Source of the DNA: Rhodobacteraceae bacterium 63075 | GTDB taxonomy: Bacteria > Pseudomonadota > Alphaproteobacteria > Rhodobacterales > Rhodobacteraceae | Reading direction: 5' to 3' | DNA: 64,000 nucleotides | Assembly: GCA_003417655.1 (NCBI GenBank) | Contig: QVMW01000003.1 | Coordinates: forward strand, 1 to 64,000 | Position numbers and translations under genes: made by a program | Notes under the pieces: model-generated | What the model was told of the DNA's origin: nothing | Databases searched by the model: none | Seen by the model: the letters and a program-made list of their open reading frames with translations, nothing else | Part shown: piece by piece, positions 32,465-42,554 of the stretch | Position numbering within the stretch: position 1 is the first letter of the stretch | Layout: each line of letters opens with the position of its first letter

Positions 32465-34012
32465 TTACTGCGATTGGGCGAGTGCGACGCCGCCCGAGCC
32501 TGCATCCTGCAGGGCGATTTCATAGTTCGAGATCAGCGCTTCCACCGAGGGGCCGATGATATCCGTGACAAGGCTGGGATAGACGCCGAGGATGAGCGTC
32601 ATCGCGATGAGCGGCGCGAAGATCGCCTTCTCGCGGGTCGTCATCTCCTTGATCGTCTTGAGGCTCTCCTTGATCAGATCGCCCATCACGACGCGGCGAT
32701 AGAGCCAGAGCGCATAGGCCGCCGAGAGGATCACCCCGGTGGTGGCAAAGAGCGCCACCCATGTGTTGACCTTGAAGATGCCCACCAGCGTGAGGAACTC
32801 GCCGACGAAGCCCGAGGTGCCGGGCAACCCGACATTGGCCATGGTGAAGAACATGAAGATCAGCGCATAGGCCGGCATCCGGTTCACGAGACCACCATAG
32901 GCGTCGATCTCGCGGGTGTGCATCCTGTCATAGATCACGCCGACACAGAGAAAGAGCGCGCCGGAGATGAAGCCGTGGGAGAGCATCTGAAAAATCGCCC
33001 CGTCGATGCCCTGCTGGTTGGCCGCGAAGATACCCATGGTGACATAGCCCATGTGGGCCACCGAGGAATAGGCGATGAGCTTCTTCATGTCTTCCTGCAC
33101 CAGCGCCACGAGCGAGGTGTAGATGATCGCGATGACGCTCATCCAGAGCACCAGAGGCGTGAGCACGTCAGAGCCCACGGGGAACATCGGCAGCGAAAAG
33201 CGCAGGAAACCATAGCCGCCCATCTTCAGCAGGATCGCCGCCAGCACGACGGAGCCCGCCGTCGGCGCCTGCACGTGCGCATCGGGCAGCCATGTATGCA
33301 CCGGCCACATCGGCATCTTGACCGCGAAACTGGCAAAGAAGGCGATGAACAGGAGCGTCTGCATCCCGCCGACGATCTGGACGCCGAGCACGCTGAAATC
33401 TTCCGAGCCGAAGCTGTGGTTGAGCAGTGTCGGGATGTCCGTCGTGCCCGCATCCGCATACATCGCGACCATCGCGACCAGCATCAGCACCGAGCCGAGG
33501 AAGGTGTAGAGGAAGAACTTGAAGCTGGCGTAGATGCGCTCCTTGCCACCCCAGATCCCGATGATCAGGAACATCGGGATAAGGCCTGCTTCGAAGAAGA
33601 GATAGAACAGCACCATATCGAGCGCCATGAACACGCCGAGCATCAGCGTCTCCAGCACAAGGAAGGCGATCATGTATTCCTTGACGCGGACGCTGACACC
33701 CCAGCTCGCCGCGATGGTGATCGGCATCATGAAGGTCGTCAGCATCACGAACAGGACGCTGATCCCGTCCACGCCCAGCTTGTAGGTCAGCCCCATCAGC
33801 CAGTCGCGCTCCTCGACCATCTGGAAGCCCGTATCCGACGGGTCGAACTGCGCGAGGATGAAGAGCGAGACGAGGAAGGTGATCGAGGTGGCCAGCAGGG
33901 CGACCCACTTGGCATTGCGCGCCGCGGCCTCGTCATCGCCGCGCAGGAAGAGCGCCAGGATGAGCGCCGCGACCGCTGGCATGAAAGTGACAATGGAAAG
34001 AAGGTTGTCCAT
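32465..34012 (-). CDS. nuoM: NADH-quinone oxidoreductase subunit M
   Basis: NuoM is an antiporter-like membrane subunit that pumps protons. The 515-residue protein carries the conserved Glu in the [31 protein letters not shown] region (LETLMLGVF and FFEAGLIPM) and the Lys in [23 protein letters not shown]. Helices number about 14. Its start overlaps the nuoL stop by one nucleotide (TAATG). Length and order fit the family. Confidence 0.97.
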   Translation of the reverse strand: MDNLLSIVTFMPAVAALILALFLRGDDEAAARNAKWVALLATSITFLVSLFILAQFDPSDTGFQMVEERDWLMGLTYKLGVDGISVLFVMLTTFMMPITIAASWGVSVRVKEYMIAFLVLETLMLGVFMALDMVLFYLFFEAGLIPMFLIIGIWGGKERIYASFKFFLYTFLGSVLMLVAMVAMYADAGTTDIPTLLNHSFGSEDFSVLGVQIVGGMQTLLFIAFFASFAVKMPMWPVHTWLPDAHVQAPTAGSVVLAAILLKMGGYGFLRFSLPMFPVGSDVLTPLVLWMSVIAIIYTSLVALVQEDMKKLIAYSSVAHMGYVTMGIFAANQQGIDGAIFQMLSHGFISGALFLCVGVIYDRMHTREIDAYGGLVNRMPAYALIFMFFTMANVGLPGTSGFVGEFLTLVGIFKVNTWVALFATTGVILSAAYALWLYRRVVMGDLIKESLKTIKEMTTREKAIFAPLIAMTLILGVYPSLVTDIIGPSVEALISNYEIALQDAGSGGVALAQSQ

Positions 34013-36084
34013 TACCGTGCGCCTCCCGTCAGCGCCATCCAGGTGATCAGGACCACGATCCCGACCACCATGGCGAATGCGTATGTGAAGATGAAGCCCG
34101 ATTGCGCGCGGCCCGCGAGACGGGTGAAGAAGGGCACGATGCCCATCGCCACGCCGTTGATCGTCCCGTCGATGACGTCGCCATCGCCGCGCTTCCAGAA
34201 GAAGCGCCCGATCACGCGCGCAGGCCGGACGAAGACCGCGTCATAGATCTCGTCGAAATACCACTTGTTGAGCAGGAACAGATAGAGCGGGCGCTGGCTC
34301 TCGGCCAGCTTGCCGGGCAGCGCGGGGTTCCAGATATAGAACCACAGGGCCGTGAGAAGCCCGAGCAGCATGGCCACGAAGGGCGAAAGCTTCACCCATG
34401 TCGGCACGTAATGCGCCTCGTGCAGGATCGTGTTCTCCGGCGCGATATAGATCGCCGCTTCGCCGGGCGCGCTTTCCATCACGTAATGCAGCTCCGAGGC
34501 CTTGGGGCTGCGCTCGGCGACGGCCTCGACAAGCTCCTCTGTCGGCTCGCCATATGTGCCGCCGAAGAATGTCACCACCTCGTTGGTCTTGCCGAAGAAG
34601 CTGCCATACCAGATCGCCCCCGCGAAGACCGCGCCGATGGCGAGCACGCCAAGCGGAACTGTCATGACGGCAGGGCTCTCATGGGCGTGTTCATGAGTGT
34701 GCTTGTCGCCGCGCGGCTTGCCCCAGAAGGTCAGGAACATGAGCCGCCAGGAATAGAAGCTCGTAAACAGCGCGGCGATCACCAGCATCCAGAAGGCATA
34801 GCCGCCCATCGTGGCCGCATAGGCGCTTTCGATGACGGCATCCTTGGAGGCAAAGCCCGCAAAGCCGATCCAGCCGGTGAGCGGGATGCCCACCCCGGTG
34901 ATGGCCAGCGTGCCGATCATCATCGCCCAGAAGGTATAGGGCATCTTCTTGCGCAGCCCGCCATAGTTGCGCATGTCCTGCTCGTGGTGCATCCCGTGGA
35001 TCACCGAGCCCGCTCCGAGAAAGAGCATCGCCTTGAAGAAGGCATGCGTCAGCAGATGGAACATCGCGACGGAATAGACGCCCACGCCGGCCGCCACGAA
35101 CATGTAGCCGAGCTGGCTACAGGTCGAATAGGCGATGACGCGCTTGATGTCGTTCTGCACGAGGCCCACCGTCGCCGCGAAGAAGGCTGTCGTCGCGCCG
35201 AGGAAGACGATGAAGGCCTGCGCATCGGGGGCGAACTCGTAGAGCGGCGACATGCGGCAGACGAGGAAGACACCGGCGGTGACCATCGTCGCCGCGTGAA
35301 TGAGCGCCGAGACGGGCGTCGGCCCTTCCATCGCGTCGGGCAGCCAGGTGTGCAGGAAAAGCTGCGCCGATTTGCCCATCGCGCCGATGAAGAGCAAAAA
35401 GGCGATGAGGTTCGCCGCGTTCCACTCCGTCCACAGGAAGGTGAGCTGCGTCTCCGCCAGCTCCGGCGCGGCAGCGAAGATGTCATCGAGATTGATGCTG
35501 TCGACGAGGAAGAACAGCGCGAAGATGCCGAGCGCGAAGCCGAAATCGCCGACACGGTTGACCACGAAGGCCTTGATCGCCGCGGCATTGGCCGTTGGCT
35601 TGCGGTAATAGAACCCGATCAGCAGGTAGGAGGCGACGCCCACGCCCTCCCAGCCGAAGAACATCTGCACGAGGTTGTCGGCCGTCACCAGCATGAGCAT
35701 CGCGAAGGTGAAGAAGGACAGGTAGGCGAAGAAGCGCGGGCGGTAGCTCTCGTTTTCGCGGAAATTCTCGTCATGGGCCATGTAGCCCATGGAATAAAGG
35801 TGCACGAGCGCCGAGACCGTGGTGATCACGATCAGCATGATCGCGGTCAGCCGGTCGAGGCGGATCGCCCAGGAGGTATCGAGCGTGCCCGACTGGATCC
35901 AGCGCATGATCTCGATCTGGCGGGTCTCGCCGTCATGGCCGAGAAAGACCACCCAGCTCAGCAGGCAGATGAGGAACAGCACACCGGTGGTGAGCCATTG
36001 CGCGCCCTTGTCGCCGATGATCCTGTGTCCGAACCCGGCGACGAGCGCCGAAAGGAGCGGTGCGAAAAGGATGATCTGTTCCAT
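34012..36084 (-). CDS. nuoL: NADH-quinone oxidoreductase subunit L
   Basis: NuoL is the distal antiporter-like subunit of the complex I membrane arm, with the long lateral helix near its C-terminus. The 690-residue protein has [15 protein letters not shown], the [37 protein letters not shown] region and a late amphipathic segment. ATG 36084 was chosen because GGAGAG lies 7 bp upstream; a GTG at 36102 is possible but poor. Its start lies 4 bp after a 35-codon membrane ORF. It overlaps nuoM by one base. Confidence 0.97.
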   Translation of the reverse strand: MEQIILFAPLLSALVAGFGHRIIGDKGAQWLTTGVLFLICLLSWVVFLGHDGETRQIEIMRWIQSGTLDTSWAIRLDRLTAIMLIVITTVSALVHLYSMGYMAHDENFRENESYRPRFFAYLSFFTFAMLMLVTADNLVQMFFGWEGVGVASYLLIGFYYRKPTANAAAIKAFVVNRVGDFGFALGIFALFFLVDSINLDDIFAAAPELAETQLTFLWTEWNAANLIAFLLFIGAMGKSAQLFLHTWLPDAMEGPTPVSALIHAATMVTAGVFLVCRMSPLYEFAPDAQAFIVFLGATTAFFAATVGLVQNDIKRVIAYSTCSQLGYMFVAAGVGVYSVAMFHLLTHAFFKAMLFLGAGSVIHGMHHEQDMRNYGGLRKKMPYTFWAMMIGTLAITGVGIPLTGWIGFAGFASKDAVIESAYAATMGGYAFWMLVIAALFTSFYSWRLMFLTFWGKPRGDKHTHEHAHESPAVMTVPLGVLAIGAVFAGAIWYGSFFGKTNEVVTFFGGTYGEPTEELVEAVAERSPKASELHYVMESAPGEAAIYIAPENTILHEAHYVPTWVKLSPFVAMLLGLLTALWFYIWNPALPGKLAESQRPLYLFLLNKWYFDEIYDAVFVRPARVIGRFFWKRGDGDVIDGTINGVAMGIVPFFTRLAGRAQSGFIFTYAFAMVVGIVVLITWMALTGGAR

Positions 36085-36088
36085 CGGG

Positions 36089-36196
36089 TTACTCTCCATC
36101 ACCGGAATTGTCGCGCTTGTGGTTCAGCTGCCAGACGACTGTGCCGCCGACACCGGCCCCCAGCAGAATGAAAAAGATATAGTCCTCGATCGACAT
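36089..36196 (-). CDS. 35-residue single-helix membrane protein in the nuo operon
   Basis: The frame reads [18 protein letters not shown] then [17 protein letters not shown], with one hydrophobic helix (about residues 6-23) and a charged tail. It fits exactly between nuoK (5 bp upstream) and nuoL (4 bp downstream), on the same strand, and AAAGG precedes the ATG. Its stop codon region includes the ribosome site of nuoL. It may be a small complex I accessory or assembly subunit, or a translational coupler. Not recognised as a named family; the coding call rests on fit, composition and ribosome site. Confidence 0.65.
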   Translation of the reverse strand: MSIEDYIFFILLGAGVGGTVVWQLNHKRDNSGDGE

Positions 36197-36201
36197 CAGG
36201 A

Positions 36202-36507
36202 TCAGCCTTTCATCACATTGACGTCTTCGACGTCGATCGTGCCACGGTTGCGGAAGAAGACCACGAGGATCGCGAGGCCGATGGCCGCCTCGGCGGCGGC
36301 GACGGTGAGGATGAAGAGCGTGAAGACCTGCCCGGCCATGTCACCGAGATAGGAGGAGAAGGCGACCATGTTGATGTTGACCGACAGCAGGATCAGCTCG
36401 ATCGACATGAGCAGGATGATCACGTTCTTGCGGTTCAGGAAAAGCCCGAAAATGCCGATGACGAAGAGCACAGCGGCCACCGTCAGATAATGTTCAAGTC
36501 CGATCAT
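36202..36507 (-). CDS. nuoK: NADH-quinone oxidoreductase subunit K
   Basis: NuoK is a three-helix membrane subunit of complex I linking the quinone site to the antiporter subunits. The 101-residue protein has the two conserved glutamates in [16 protein letters not shown] (helix 2) and [14 protein letters not shown] (helix 3). Length is normal. It follows nuoJ with a gap of 37 bp. Confidence 0.97.
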   Translation of the reverse strand: MIGLEHYLTVAAVLFVIGIFGLFLNRKNVIILLMSIELILLSVNINMVAFSSYLGDMAGQVFTLFILTVAAAEAAIGLAILVVFFRNRGTIDVEDVNVMKG

Positions 36508-36544
36508 GTCGTCCCTCGGTTCTTTCTTGTCTCGGAGCGGCGGC

Positions 36545-37150
36545 TTAAAGCCCCTGCCCCGGTTTCACGTCTTTCATCTCGATGGCCTTGCCCGGATCGC
36601 GCCACATCTGCTCCAGCACGTTCTGCCGCTTGATCCCCTCGCGGTGGCGCAGCGTGAGCACGATCGCCCCGATCATCGCCACGAAGAGAATGAGCCCGGC
36701 AAGCTGGAAGATCATGAAATACTGCTCGTAGAGCACCAGCCCGAGCGCCGCCGTGTTCTCCACGCCCTCCGGCGTCACGGCTGCCCGCGCCGCCTCGGCG
36801 CCGTCCGCGGCCTGCCAGTCGCCGAAGGCCAGCCCCAGCGACATCAGCAGCACGATGCCGATGGCCAGCGCGACGGGCATGTATTGCGCCATGCCGGCCT
36901 TGAGTTCGGCAAAATCCACGTCGAGCATCATGACGACGAAAAGGAAGAGCACGGCCACCGCGCCGACATAGACGATCATCAGCAACATCGCGATGAACTC
37001 GGCCCCGAGCAGCACGAACAGCCCCGCCGCGCTGAAGAACGACAGGATCAGGAACAGCACCGAATGCACCGGGTTCCGGCTCAGCACGGTGAAGAGCCCG
37101 CCGCCCAACACGCCCAGGGCAAAAAGGTAAAAGGCCAATGTGACAATCAT
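36545..37150 (-). CDS. nuoJ: NADH-quinone oxidoreductase subunit J
   Basis: NuoJ is a five-helix membrane subunit; its third helix ([19 protein letters not shown] here) contains the pi-bulge region that rearranges during coupling. The 201-residue protein has the family N-terminus [26 protein letters not shown] in position. Its ATG overlaps the stop of the preceding carboxymuconolactone-decarboxylase-like gene (ATGA), so that gene and nuoJ are translationally coupled. Confidence 0.96.
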   Translation of the reverse strand: MIVTLAFYLFALGVLGGGLFTVLSRNPVHSVLFLILSFFSAAGLFVLLGAEFIAMLLMIVYVGAVAVLFLFVVMMLDVDFAELKAGMAQYMPVALAIGIVLLMSLGLAFGDWQAADGAEAARAAVTPEGVENTAALGLVLYEQYFMIFQLAGLILFVAMIGAIVLTLRHREGIKRQNVLEQMWRDPGKAIEMKDVKPGQGL

Positions 37151-37551
37151 GTCTCGTCATCCTTCGTGTCTTCCATGACATCGCGCGCGATCTCCATCGC
37201 GCGGGTCATGGCAGGAATACCGGCGAACATCGACATCATGGCGATACTCTCGGCGATTTCTTCGTCGGTGGCCCCGGCTTCGCCCAGGTGGCGCACCGTC
37301 AGCCTGATCTGCGCTTCGGCCTGCGCGCCCTGCATGGTCAGCCCAGCCAGCGTCAACAGCAGCCGCGTCTTCGCGTCAAGGCCGTTCTCGTTGAGCCCCT
37401 TGCCAAAACTCGCTTCCATCATGTCCTTCGGCATGGTCGGCCAGAGCTTTTCCATCCCCTTGGGCGAGAAGGACTCCAGCGCAGGGGCGAAGGCCTTCGC
37501 CATCTCCTGCGCCTGGGTCATCATCAACTCGAAGGGGGTCTTGCTGCTCAT
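37147..37551 (-). CDS. Carboxymuconolactone decarboxylase-like protein between nuoI and nuoJ
   Basis: This 134-residue helical protein resembles the CMD/AhpD fold: [58 protein letters not shown] covers the core (cores: [11 protein letters not shown] and [15 protein letters not shown]). It has no cysteine, so it lacks the CxxC redox pair of AhpD and is more like the decarboxylase branch. It overlaps both nuoI and nuoJ by 4 nt, so it is fully embedded in the operon. The function is unknown; the position suggests a role with complex I or simply co-expression. Confidence 0.82.
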   Translation of the reverse strand: MSSKTPFELMMTQAQEMAKAFAPALESFSPKGMEKLWPTMPKDMMEASFGKGLNENGLDAKTRLLLTLAGLTMQGAQAEAQIRLTVRHLGEAGATDEEIAESIAMMSMFAGIPAMTRAMEIARDVMEDTKDDET

Positions 37552-38042
37552 CGGTAAGGCGCATCCAGCTCAAGGTTGCGGGCAATCTCGGCTTCCCAGC
37601 GGTCCCCGTTTTCCAGCAGCTTTTCCTTGTTGTAGAAAAGCTCCTCGCGGGTCTCGGTTGCGAACTCGAAGTTCGGCCCCTCGACGATCGCATCCACCGG
37701 GCAGGCCTCCTCGCAGAAGCCGCAATAGATGCATTTCGTCATGTCGATGTCATAGCGCGTGGTGCGGCGCGAGCCGTCATCGCGCGGCTCGGCGTCGATG
37801 GTGATCGCCTGCGCCGGGCAGATCGCCTCGCACAGCTTGCAGGCGATGCAGCGTTCCTCGCCGTTGGGATAGCGCCTGAGCGCGTGCTCGCCGCGAAAGC
37901 GCGGGGAAAGCGGGCCCTTCTCATGCGGGTAGTTGAGCGTCGCCTTGGGCCCGAAGAAATACTTGAGGCCCAGCCCGAAGCCCTTGATCACATCGGTGAG
38001 GAAGAAATACCCCGCCGCGCGCTTGTAATCGACATTTGCCAT
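37548..38042 (-). CDS. nuoI: NADH-quinone oxidoreductase subunit I
   Basis: NuoI carries the two [4Fe-4S] clusters N6a and N6b that pass electrons towards N2. The 164-residue ferredoxin-like protein has ligands Cys65, Cys68, Cys71, Cys75 ([12 protein letters not shown]) and Cys104, Cys107, Cys110, Cys114 ([12 protein letters not shown]). It begins one base after nuoH and its stop overlaps the next gene. Confidence 0.98.
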   Translation of the reverse strand: MANVDYKRAAGYFFLTDVIKGFGLGLKYFFGPKATLNYPHEKGPLSPRFRGEHALRRYPNGEERCIACKLCEAICPAQAITIDAEPRDDGSRRTTRYDIDMTKCIYCGFCEEACPVDAIVEGPNFEFATETREELFYNKEKLLENGDRWEAEIARNLELDAPYR

Positions 38043-38043
38043 A

Positions 38044-39084
38044 TCAGCCTCCTACGCTCCAGCGCGCGAACGCGCCCCAGAACCAGTCGAATTTTGCCGC
38101 GAAGGCCACGAAGACCACCCAGAAGAGCGAGAGCGGCAGGAAGACTTTCCAGCCGATGCGCATGAGCTGGTCATAGCGGTAACGCGGGGTGATCGCCTTC
38201 ACCATCGCGAAGATGAAGAAGACGAGGAACATCTTGCCCGTCATCCAGAAGATGCCGTCGGGCAGCCCCGGGATGGGCGAGAGCCAGCCGCCGAGGAAGA
38301 AGAGTGTCGTGAGCGCGCACATCAGCACGATGGCCACGTATTCGCCGATCATGAACAACAGGAACGGCGTCGAGGAATATTCCACCTGGTAGCCCGCCAC
38401 CAGCTCGGATTCCGCCTCCGGCAGGTCGAAGGGCGGGCGGTTCGTCTCGGCCATGGCCGAGATGAGGAAGAGGAAGAGCATCGGGAAATGCGGCAGCCAG
38501 TACCAGCTGAAGATGCCGTAATCACCCTGCTGCGCATAGACGATATTGCTCAGGTTCAGCGAGCCTGTCGAGATGATGATGCCGATGATGATGAGGCCGA
38601 TGGAGACCTCGTAGGAGATCATCTGCGCCGCCGAGCGCAGGCTCCCGAGGAAGGGGTATTTCGAGTTCGACGCCCAGCCGCCCATGATCACGCCGTAGAC
38701 CTCCAGCGAGGAGAAGGCGAAGACATAGAGCACGGCGACGTTGATGTTCGCCAGAACCCAGCCGTCGTTGAAGGGGATGACGGCCCAGGCCGCAACGGCA
38801 AGCACGAAGCTCATCAGCGGGGCGAGGAAGAAGACGAACTTGTCCGCCCCCGCCGGCACGACGACCTCCTTGACCGCGTATTTGATAAAATCCGCGAAGG
38901 ACTGGAACAGCCCGAAAACGCCAACCACGTTGGGCCCACGGCGCATCTGCACGGCGGCCCAGACCTTGCGGTCGAAATACAAAAGGAACGCCAGCGCGAC
39001 CAGCAGTGGCACGATGATGAGAAGACACTGCCCGACAATGAGCAGGAAAATCCCCAGGTTCGTATTGGTAAAGAATTCAGCCAT
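38044..39084 (-). CDS. nuoH: NADH-quinone oxidoreductase subunit H
   Basis: NuoH is the membrane subunit that forms much of the quinone chamber. The 346-residue protein has eight or more helices, the [18 protein letters not shown] loop after helix 1 and the acidic [27 protein letters not shown] loop ([20 protein letters not shown] core). ATG 39084 begins [11 protein letters not shown] and is preceded by GAGGGG; the upstream extension belongs to the other frame of the lipoprotein gene. It follows that lipoprotein gene by 7 bp. Confidence 0.97.
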   Translation of the reverse strand: MAEFFTNTNLGIFLLIVGQCLLIIVPLLVALAFLLYFDRKVWAAVQMRRGPNVVGVFGLFQSFADFIKYAVKEVVVPAGADKFVFFLAPLMSFVLAVAAWAVIPFNDGWVLANINVAVLYVFAFSSLEVYGVIMGGWASNSKYPFLGSLRSAAQMISYEVSIGLIIIGIIISTGSLNLSNIVYAQQGDYGIFSWYWLPHFPMLFLFLISAMAETNRPPFDLPEAESELVAGYQVEYSSTPFLLFMIGEYVAIVLMCALTTLFFLGGWLSPIPGLPDGIFWMTGKMFLVFFIFAMVKAITPRYRYDQLMRIGWKVFLPLSLFWVVFVAFAAKFDWFWGAFARWSVGG

Positions 39085-39091
39085 CAGCCCC

Positions 39092-39508
39092 TCACACCAT
39101 CGGTATTCCGTCTTCCGCGCAGACACTGACGACGACTTCCGCGTCGATCGTCCTGAGCCCGCGAGGCAGCGCAGCCGAGATGGTGTAAACCGCATCTCCG
39201 ACCGACTGGCCACCCCTCATTTCAACTTTTGTGCGCACGTGGCGCGCAAACCCGTAGCCGCGGATGAGCGCATATTGCGCCGCCGCGCATTCGGCATAGC
39301 GGCTCACCGCCGCTTGCGGCGCCTCGCCCTCGATCGCCACGAGAAACTGCACGAGGTCGCCGTCGAGCAGCCGCGTGTCGATCCCGCGATACTCCAGGCG
39401 CGACAGATCTGCCACCGGCGCATCCCGCGTCACGGGCTCTTCCGGCGCGCAGGCGGCCAGGGCCAGCGCGGCCCCGGCGAAAAGCGATATGCGCGCAGCG
39501 CGCCTCAC
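39092..39508 (-). CDS. Predicted lipoprotein between nuoG and nuoH
   Basis: A GTG start that overlaps the nuoG stop (GTGA) gives a 138-residue protein with a bacterial lipoprotein signal: [19 protein letters not shown] with the lipobox LAAC. The mature part has [23 protein letters not shown] and two further cysteines, and no family I can name. It would be exported and attached to a membrane, unlike the cytosolic arm protein NuoG before it. Being coupled to nuoG and 7 bp before nuoH, it is co-expressed with complex I. Function unknown. Confidence 0.72.
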   Translation of the reverse strand: MRRAARISLFAGAALALAACAPEEPVTRDAPVADLSRLEYRGIDTRLLDGDLVQFLVAIEGEAPQAAVSRYAECAAAQYALIRGYGFARHVRTKVEMRGGQSVGDAVYTISAALPRGLRTIDAEVVVSVCAEDGIPMV

Positions 39509-41523
39509 TCCGCCGCCACCTTCTCTTGCCCGCGCGCCTTGGCGTTGGCGCTCAGCTCGGCCATGAGCTCCGAGGCCCGCGCGATCGGGTTGGTCAGGTA
39601 GAAATCGCCGATGGCGTATTTGAAGCTGGCATCGCCAAGCTTGCCCGTCGCCTCGGCCTGCCACGGGTTCTGCGGCACCGCGTCGACCTGGCCCAGGAGC
39701 GGGACGGCCTCGACAAGCGCGCGGCGCAGCCCCGCGAGGCTGTCCCAGGGCTGGGTTGCGTCCATCTCGCCCGAGAGCGCGCGCAGGATCGCCCAGTTCT
39801 CCTTGGCCTCGCCCGGCGCGAATCCGGCGCGTAGCGCCAGTTGCGGACGCCCTTCGGTGTTGACGAAAAGCCCCTGCTCCTCGGTATAGGCCGCGCCCGG
39901 CAGGATCACGTCGGCGCGGTGCGCACCCCGGTCGCCGTGGCTGCCCTGGTAGATGACAAACGCCCCGTCTTCGATCGCAACTTCATCGGCACCGAGATTG
40001 TAGATCACCTCCGCGCCCTCCGTGGCCGCCTTCATGCCGCCCTCCGTGACAGCACCCACATCCATCGCGCCCACGCGGCTCGCCGCGCTGTGAAGGACGA
40101 GCAGCTTGCCGCCCGATGTCTCCGTCAGCTCCATCGCCGCAGCAAGAACCGCCGCGCCGTCGGCCTCGCGCAGCGCGCCCTGGCCGACAATGACGACGGG
40201 GGTCTTGTCCGAGATGTCATGGCTGTTCTCAAGCGCCTTGGAGAGCGCGGCGCGGTCGGTGCCGACATGGTCATAGCTGTAGGTCAGGTCCACGGCCTCG
40301 CCGATCAGCCCGACTTTCGCACCCTTCGCCCAGGCCTTGCGGATGCGCGCGTTGAGCACGGGGGCCTCCTGGGCCGGGTTGGTGCCGATGAGCAGGATCG
40401 CGCGGGCATCCTCGAGATCCTCGATGCTCGCCGTGCCGACATAGCCCGACCGGTTGCCCGCGGGCAGCGCCGCGCCATCGGTGCGGCATTCGACGGAGCC
40501 GCCCTGCCCCTCGATGAGCTGTTTGAGCGCAAAGGCCGCCTCGACCGGGGCCAGATCGCCCACAAGGCCCGCGAGCTTGCCTGCGCCCTTGATCTTCTCG
40601 GCGGCGAGGCCGAGCGCCTCGGGCCAGCTTGCCGGGCGCAGCTTGCCGTTTTCGCGAATATACGGACGGTCCAGCCGCTGGCGGCGCAGCCCGTCCCAGA
40701 CAAAGCGCGTTTTGTCGGAAATCCATTCCTCGTTCACGCCGTCATGGTTTCTGGGAAGGATGCGCATCACTTCGCGCCCCTTCGTGTCCACGCGGATGCT
40801 GCTGCCGAGCGCGTCCATCACGTCGATCGTCTCGGTCTTGGTCAGCTCCCAGGGCCGCGCGGTGAAGGCGTAGGGCTTGGAGACGAGCGCGCCGACGGGG
40901 CAGAGGTCGATGATGTTGCCCTGCAGGTTGGAATCCAGCGTCTCGCCGAGATAGGCGGTGATCTCGGCATCCTCGCCGCGCCCCGTCTGGCCCATCTGGC
41001 TGATCCCGGCCACTTCCGTGGTGAAGCGCACGCAGCGCGTGCAGGAGATGCAGCGGGTCATGTGGGTCTCGACGAGCGGGCCGAGGTCCAGATCGTCCAC
41101 CGCGCGCTTGGGCTCACGGAAGCGGGAGAAATCCACGCCGTAAGCCATGGCCTGGTCCTGCAGGTCGCATTCGCCGCCCTGGTCGCAGATCGGGCAGTCG
41201 AGCGGGTGGTTGATGAGCAGGAACTCCATGACCCCCTCGCGCGCCTTCTTGACCATCGGCGAGTTGGTCTTGACGACAGGCGGCTGGCCTTCCGGCCCGG
41301 GGCGCAAGTCGCGCACCTGCATGGCGCAGGACGCGGCCGGCTTGGGCGGCCCGCCGACGACCTCGACAAGGCACATCCGGCAGTTGCCCGCGATGGAGAG
41401 CCGCTCATGGTAGCAAAAGCGCGGCACTTCGATCCCGGCCTCTTCACAGGCCTGGATCAGCGTCATCGCACCGTCGACTTCGACCTCGTTGTCATCAATG
41501 ATGATCTTGCGTGTATCGCTCAT
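39505..41523 (-). CDS. nuoG: NADH-quinone oxidoreductase subunit G
   Basis: NuoG is the largest peripheral-arm subunit and carries clusters N1b, N4 and N5. In this 672-residue protein the [2Fe-2S] N1b ligands are Cys37, Cys48, Cys51 and Cys66; N5 uses His106, Cys110, Cys113 and Cys119 ([14 protein letters not shown]); N4 includes Cys158, Cys161, Cys164 and a later Cys in IDLCPVGAL. The molybdopterin-oxidoreductase-like C-terminal domain is present but without cofactor residues, as in other NuoG. It starts 6 bp after the DUF5333-like gene. Confidence 0.98.
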   Translation of the reverse strand: MSDTRKIIIDDNEVEVDGAMTLIQACEEAGIEVPRFCYHERLSIAGNCRMCLVEVVGGPPKPAASCAMQVRDLRPGPEGQPPVVKTNSPMVKKAREGVMEFLLINHPLDCPICDQGGECDLQDQAMAYGVDFSRFREPKRAVDDLDLGPLVETHMTRCISCTRCVRFTTEVAGISQMGQTGRGEDAEITAYLGETLDSNLQGNIIDLCPVGALVSKPYAFTARPWELTKTETIDVMDALGSSIRVDTKGREVMRILPRNHDGVNEEWISDKTRFVWDGLRRQRLDRPYIRENGKLRPASWPEALGLAAEKIKGAGKLAGLVGDLAPVEAAFALKQLIEGQGGSVECRTDGAALPAGNRSGYVGTASIEDLEDARAILLIGTNPAQEAPVLNARIRKAWAKGAKVGLIGEAVDLTYSYDHVGTDRAALSKALENSHDISDKTPVVIVGQGALREADGAAVLAAAMELTETSGGKLLVLHSAASRVGAMDVGAVTEGGMKAATEGAEVIYNLGADEVAIEDGAFVIYQGSHGDRGAHRADVILPGAAYTEEQGLFVNTEGRPQLALRAGFAPGEAKENWAILRALSGEMDATQPWDSLAGLRRALVEAVPLLGQVDAVPQNPWQAEATGKLGDASFKYAIGDFYLTNPIARASELMAELSANAKARGQEKVAAE

Positions 41524-41529
41524 GTCGTC

Positions 41530-41931
41530 TCACTTTGCTTTCAAGAGGCTCCCGATGACGCTGCCCTCGGCAATCTCGGCTTTCCCGAGTTTGCACAGAT
41601 CGGCAGCGCTCGTCGGATCGAGCCCTTTGGATTTCACGTAAGCTTCGCCGCGCGCCCGGATGCGCGCCTTCTCCTCGTCGCTCTTGCGGTAGGCGTTGAT
41701 CTCGTCGTTGGTGTAGCCGAGCGCATTGGCCCGGCGCTTGACGCTCCACAGGAAGCTGAGCCCCTTGAGCGTGCGCGCCTCGATCTCATCGCATTGCTCG
41801 GAGATTTCGAGCGCCAGCCCGACCCTCAGCATCTGGTCGTCGATCTCGGCCACGTCGCGCAGCGCGGGCTTTGCCATGGCGGCACTGGCGAAAACTCCCG
41901 CCATCATCAGAACGGCTGTAAAAACGCGCAT
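41530..41931 (-). CDS. DUF5333-like exported protein
   Basis: This 133-residue protein has a signal peptide (MRVFTAVLMMAGVFASAAMA) and a mature part with PALRDVAEIDDQMLRVGLALEISEQCDEIEARTLKGLSFL and a second Cys in AADLCKLGKAEI. The two cysteines may form a disulfide. It resembles DUF5333, a short family of Rhodobacteraceae found beside nuoG. Start 41931 was preferred over 41937 because GAGGAG is 7 bp from it. It is separated from the upstream lipoprotein gene by a 173-bp gap holding several palindromes. Function unknown. Confidence 0.78.
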   Translation of the reverse strand: MRVFTAVLMMAGVFASAAMAKPALRDVAEIDDQMLRVGLALEISEQCDEIEARTLKGLSFLWSVKRRANALGYTNDEINAYRKSDEEKARIRARGEAYVKSKGLDPTSAADLCKLGKAEIAEGSVIGSLLKAK

Positions 41932-41959
41932 AACCATACTCCTCTCATGCAGTAACGGG

Positions 41960-41995
41960 GCACAAGTCGCACTTGACGCACAAGTCGCACTTGTC
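41960..41995. repeat. Tandem 18-bp repeat of a palindrome inside the nuo operon
   Basis: GCACAAGTCGCACTTGAC (41960-41977) is repeated as GCACAAGTCGCACTTGTC (41978-41995). Each unit contains the inverted repeat CAAGT-CGC-ACTTG (41963-41975 and 41981-41993). It lies 30-65 bp before the DUF5333-like start codon and may be an operator pair or an RNA structure. Confidence 0.75.
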
Positions 41996-42026
41996 CCCAC
42001 CCTGCGCGAGATGGTCGCCGCGGTGG

Positions 42027-42043
42027 CTGTTATGCAATAACAG
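42027..42043. promoter_or_regulatory. Perfect 17-bp palindrome upstream of the DUF5333-like gene
   Basis: CTGTTAT and ATAACAG flank a GCA centre, giving a perfect palindrome. It stands out by being A/T-rich in a GC-rich neighbourhood. With the tandem palindromes at 41960-41995 it suggests an internal regulated promoter for the distal half of nuo. Confidence 0.5.
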
Positions 42044-42104
42044 ACCGCGAAGTCGCCCGTTTGGGCGGCCATTCGCCGACCGGGCGCCTGGTATGCCGGG
42101 CCGC

Positions 42105-42458
42105 TCACCACGTGCTGCACCGCCCGTTCATGTAGATGTTGCCGTCCTCGGCGATCACGATGTCCTCGTCCTCCGGGCTCTGGCCCTCCCAGGTGATGTC
42201 GCTGTTGCCGTAATGCTTGATGCAATAGCGCGTGGCTTCGACGCGTGCACCTTCACGCGCCGCTTCGGGCGCCCGCTCGGCGCTGCGCACGGAAACGGAA
42301 AACGCCGCACGGTCTTCCTTGTCAGCTTGCACGCGCGGCTTGAAGCGCACGCCGTCCTCCACGTAGCCCCCCCGCGAGAACGCGCTCTTGGCCCGGTCGC
42401 AACCGGCCGCGCCCGTCAGCATCAGGGCGCTCAGCCCAAGGATCATCAATCGCGTCAT
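42105..42458 (-). CDS. Predicted lipoprotein between TM2 gene and DUF5333-like gene
   Basis: This 117-residue protein begins MTRLMILGLSALMLTGAAGC, a lipoprotein signal with Cys20 as the likely lipidated residue. The mature domain has SRGGYVEDGVRFKPRVQADKEDRAAFSVSV and a C-terminal RYCIKHYGNSDITW region with two further Cys. GAGGTG lies upstream of the ATG, and the ATG overlaps the stop of a 30-codon ORF. No named family is recognised. It is in the same transcription unit as nuoF and nuoG. Confidence 0.75.
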   Translation of the reverse strand: MTRLMILGLSALMLTGAAGCDRAKSAFSRGGYVEDGVRFKPRVQADKEDRAAFSVSVRSAERAPEAAREGARVEATRYCIKHYGNSDITWEGQSPEDEDIVIAEDGNIYMNGRCSTW

Positions 42459-42547
42459 GGTGCCACCTCGGATTTGTTGAAGACACTGCCAGGCGCATCG
42501 CGGCGTCCGGCATTCATCATTTCGAGCTCTGCAATCTGCATTTCCAT
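42455..42547 (-). CDS. 30-residue ORF coupled to the lipoprotein gene
   Basis: The frame reads MEMQIAELEMMNAGRRDAPG then SVFNKSEVAP. It has AGGAG 4 bp before the ATG, this site overlapping the TAG stop of the TM2 gene, and its TGA overlaps the ATG of the lipoprotein gene (ATGA). The tight fit between two real genes is the reason for calling it. It may be a real micro-protein or a translational coupler. No family is recognised. Confidence 0.5.
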   Translation of the reverse strand: MEMQIAELEMMNAGRRDAPGSVFNKSEVAP

Positions 42548-42554
42548 CGGTCTC

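Noticed and set aside
31538..36171. Very long plus-strand frames opposite nuoL, nuoM and nuoN
   Set aside because: They are His/Asp/Arg-rich antisense translations of membrane protein genes, without start sites or motifs.
39841..41955. 704-codon plus-strand frame opposite nuoG
   Set aside because: It has no recognisable domain and mirrors the real nuoG codons; typical high-GC shadow.
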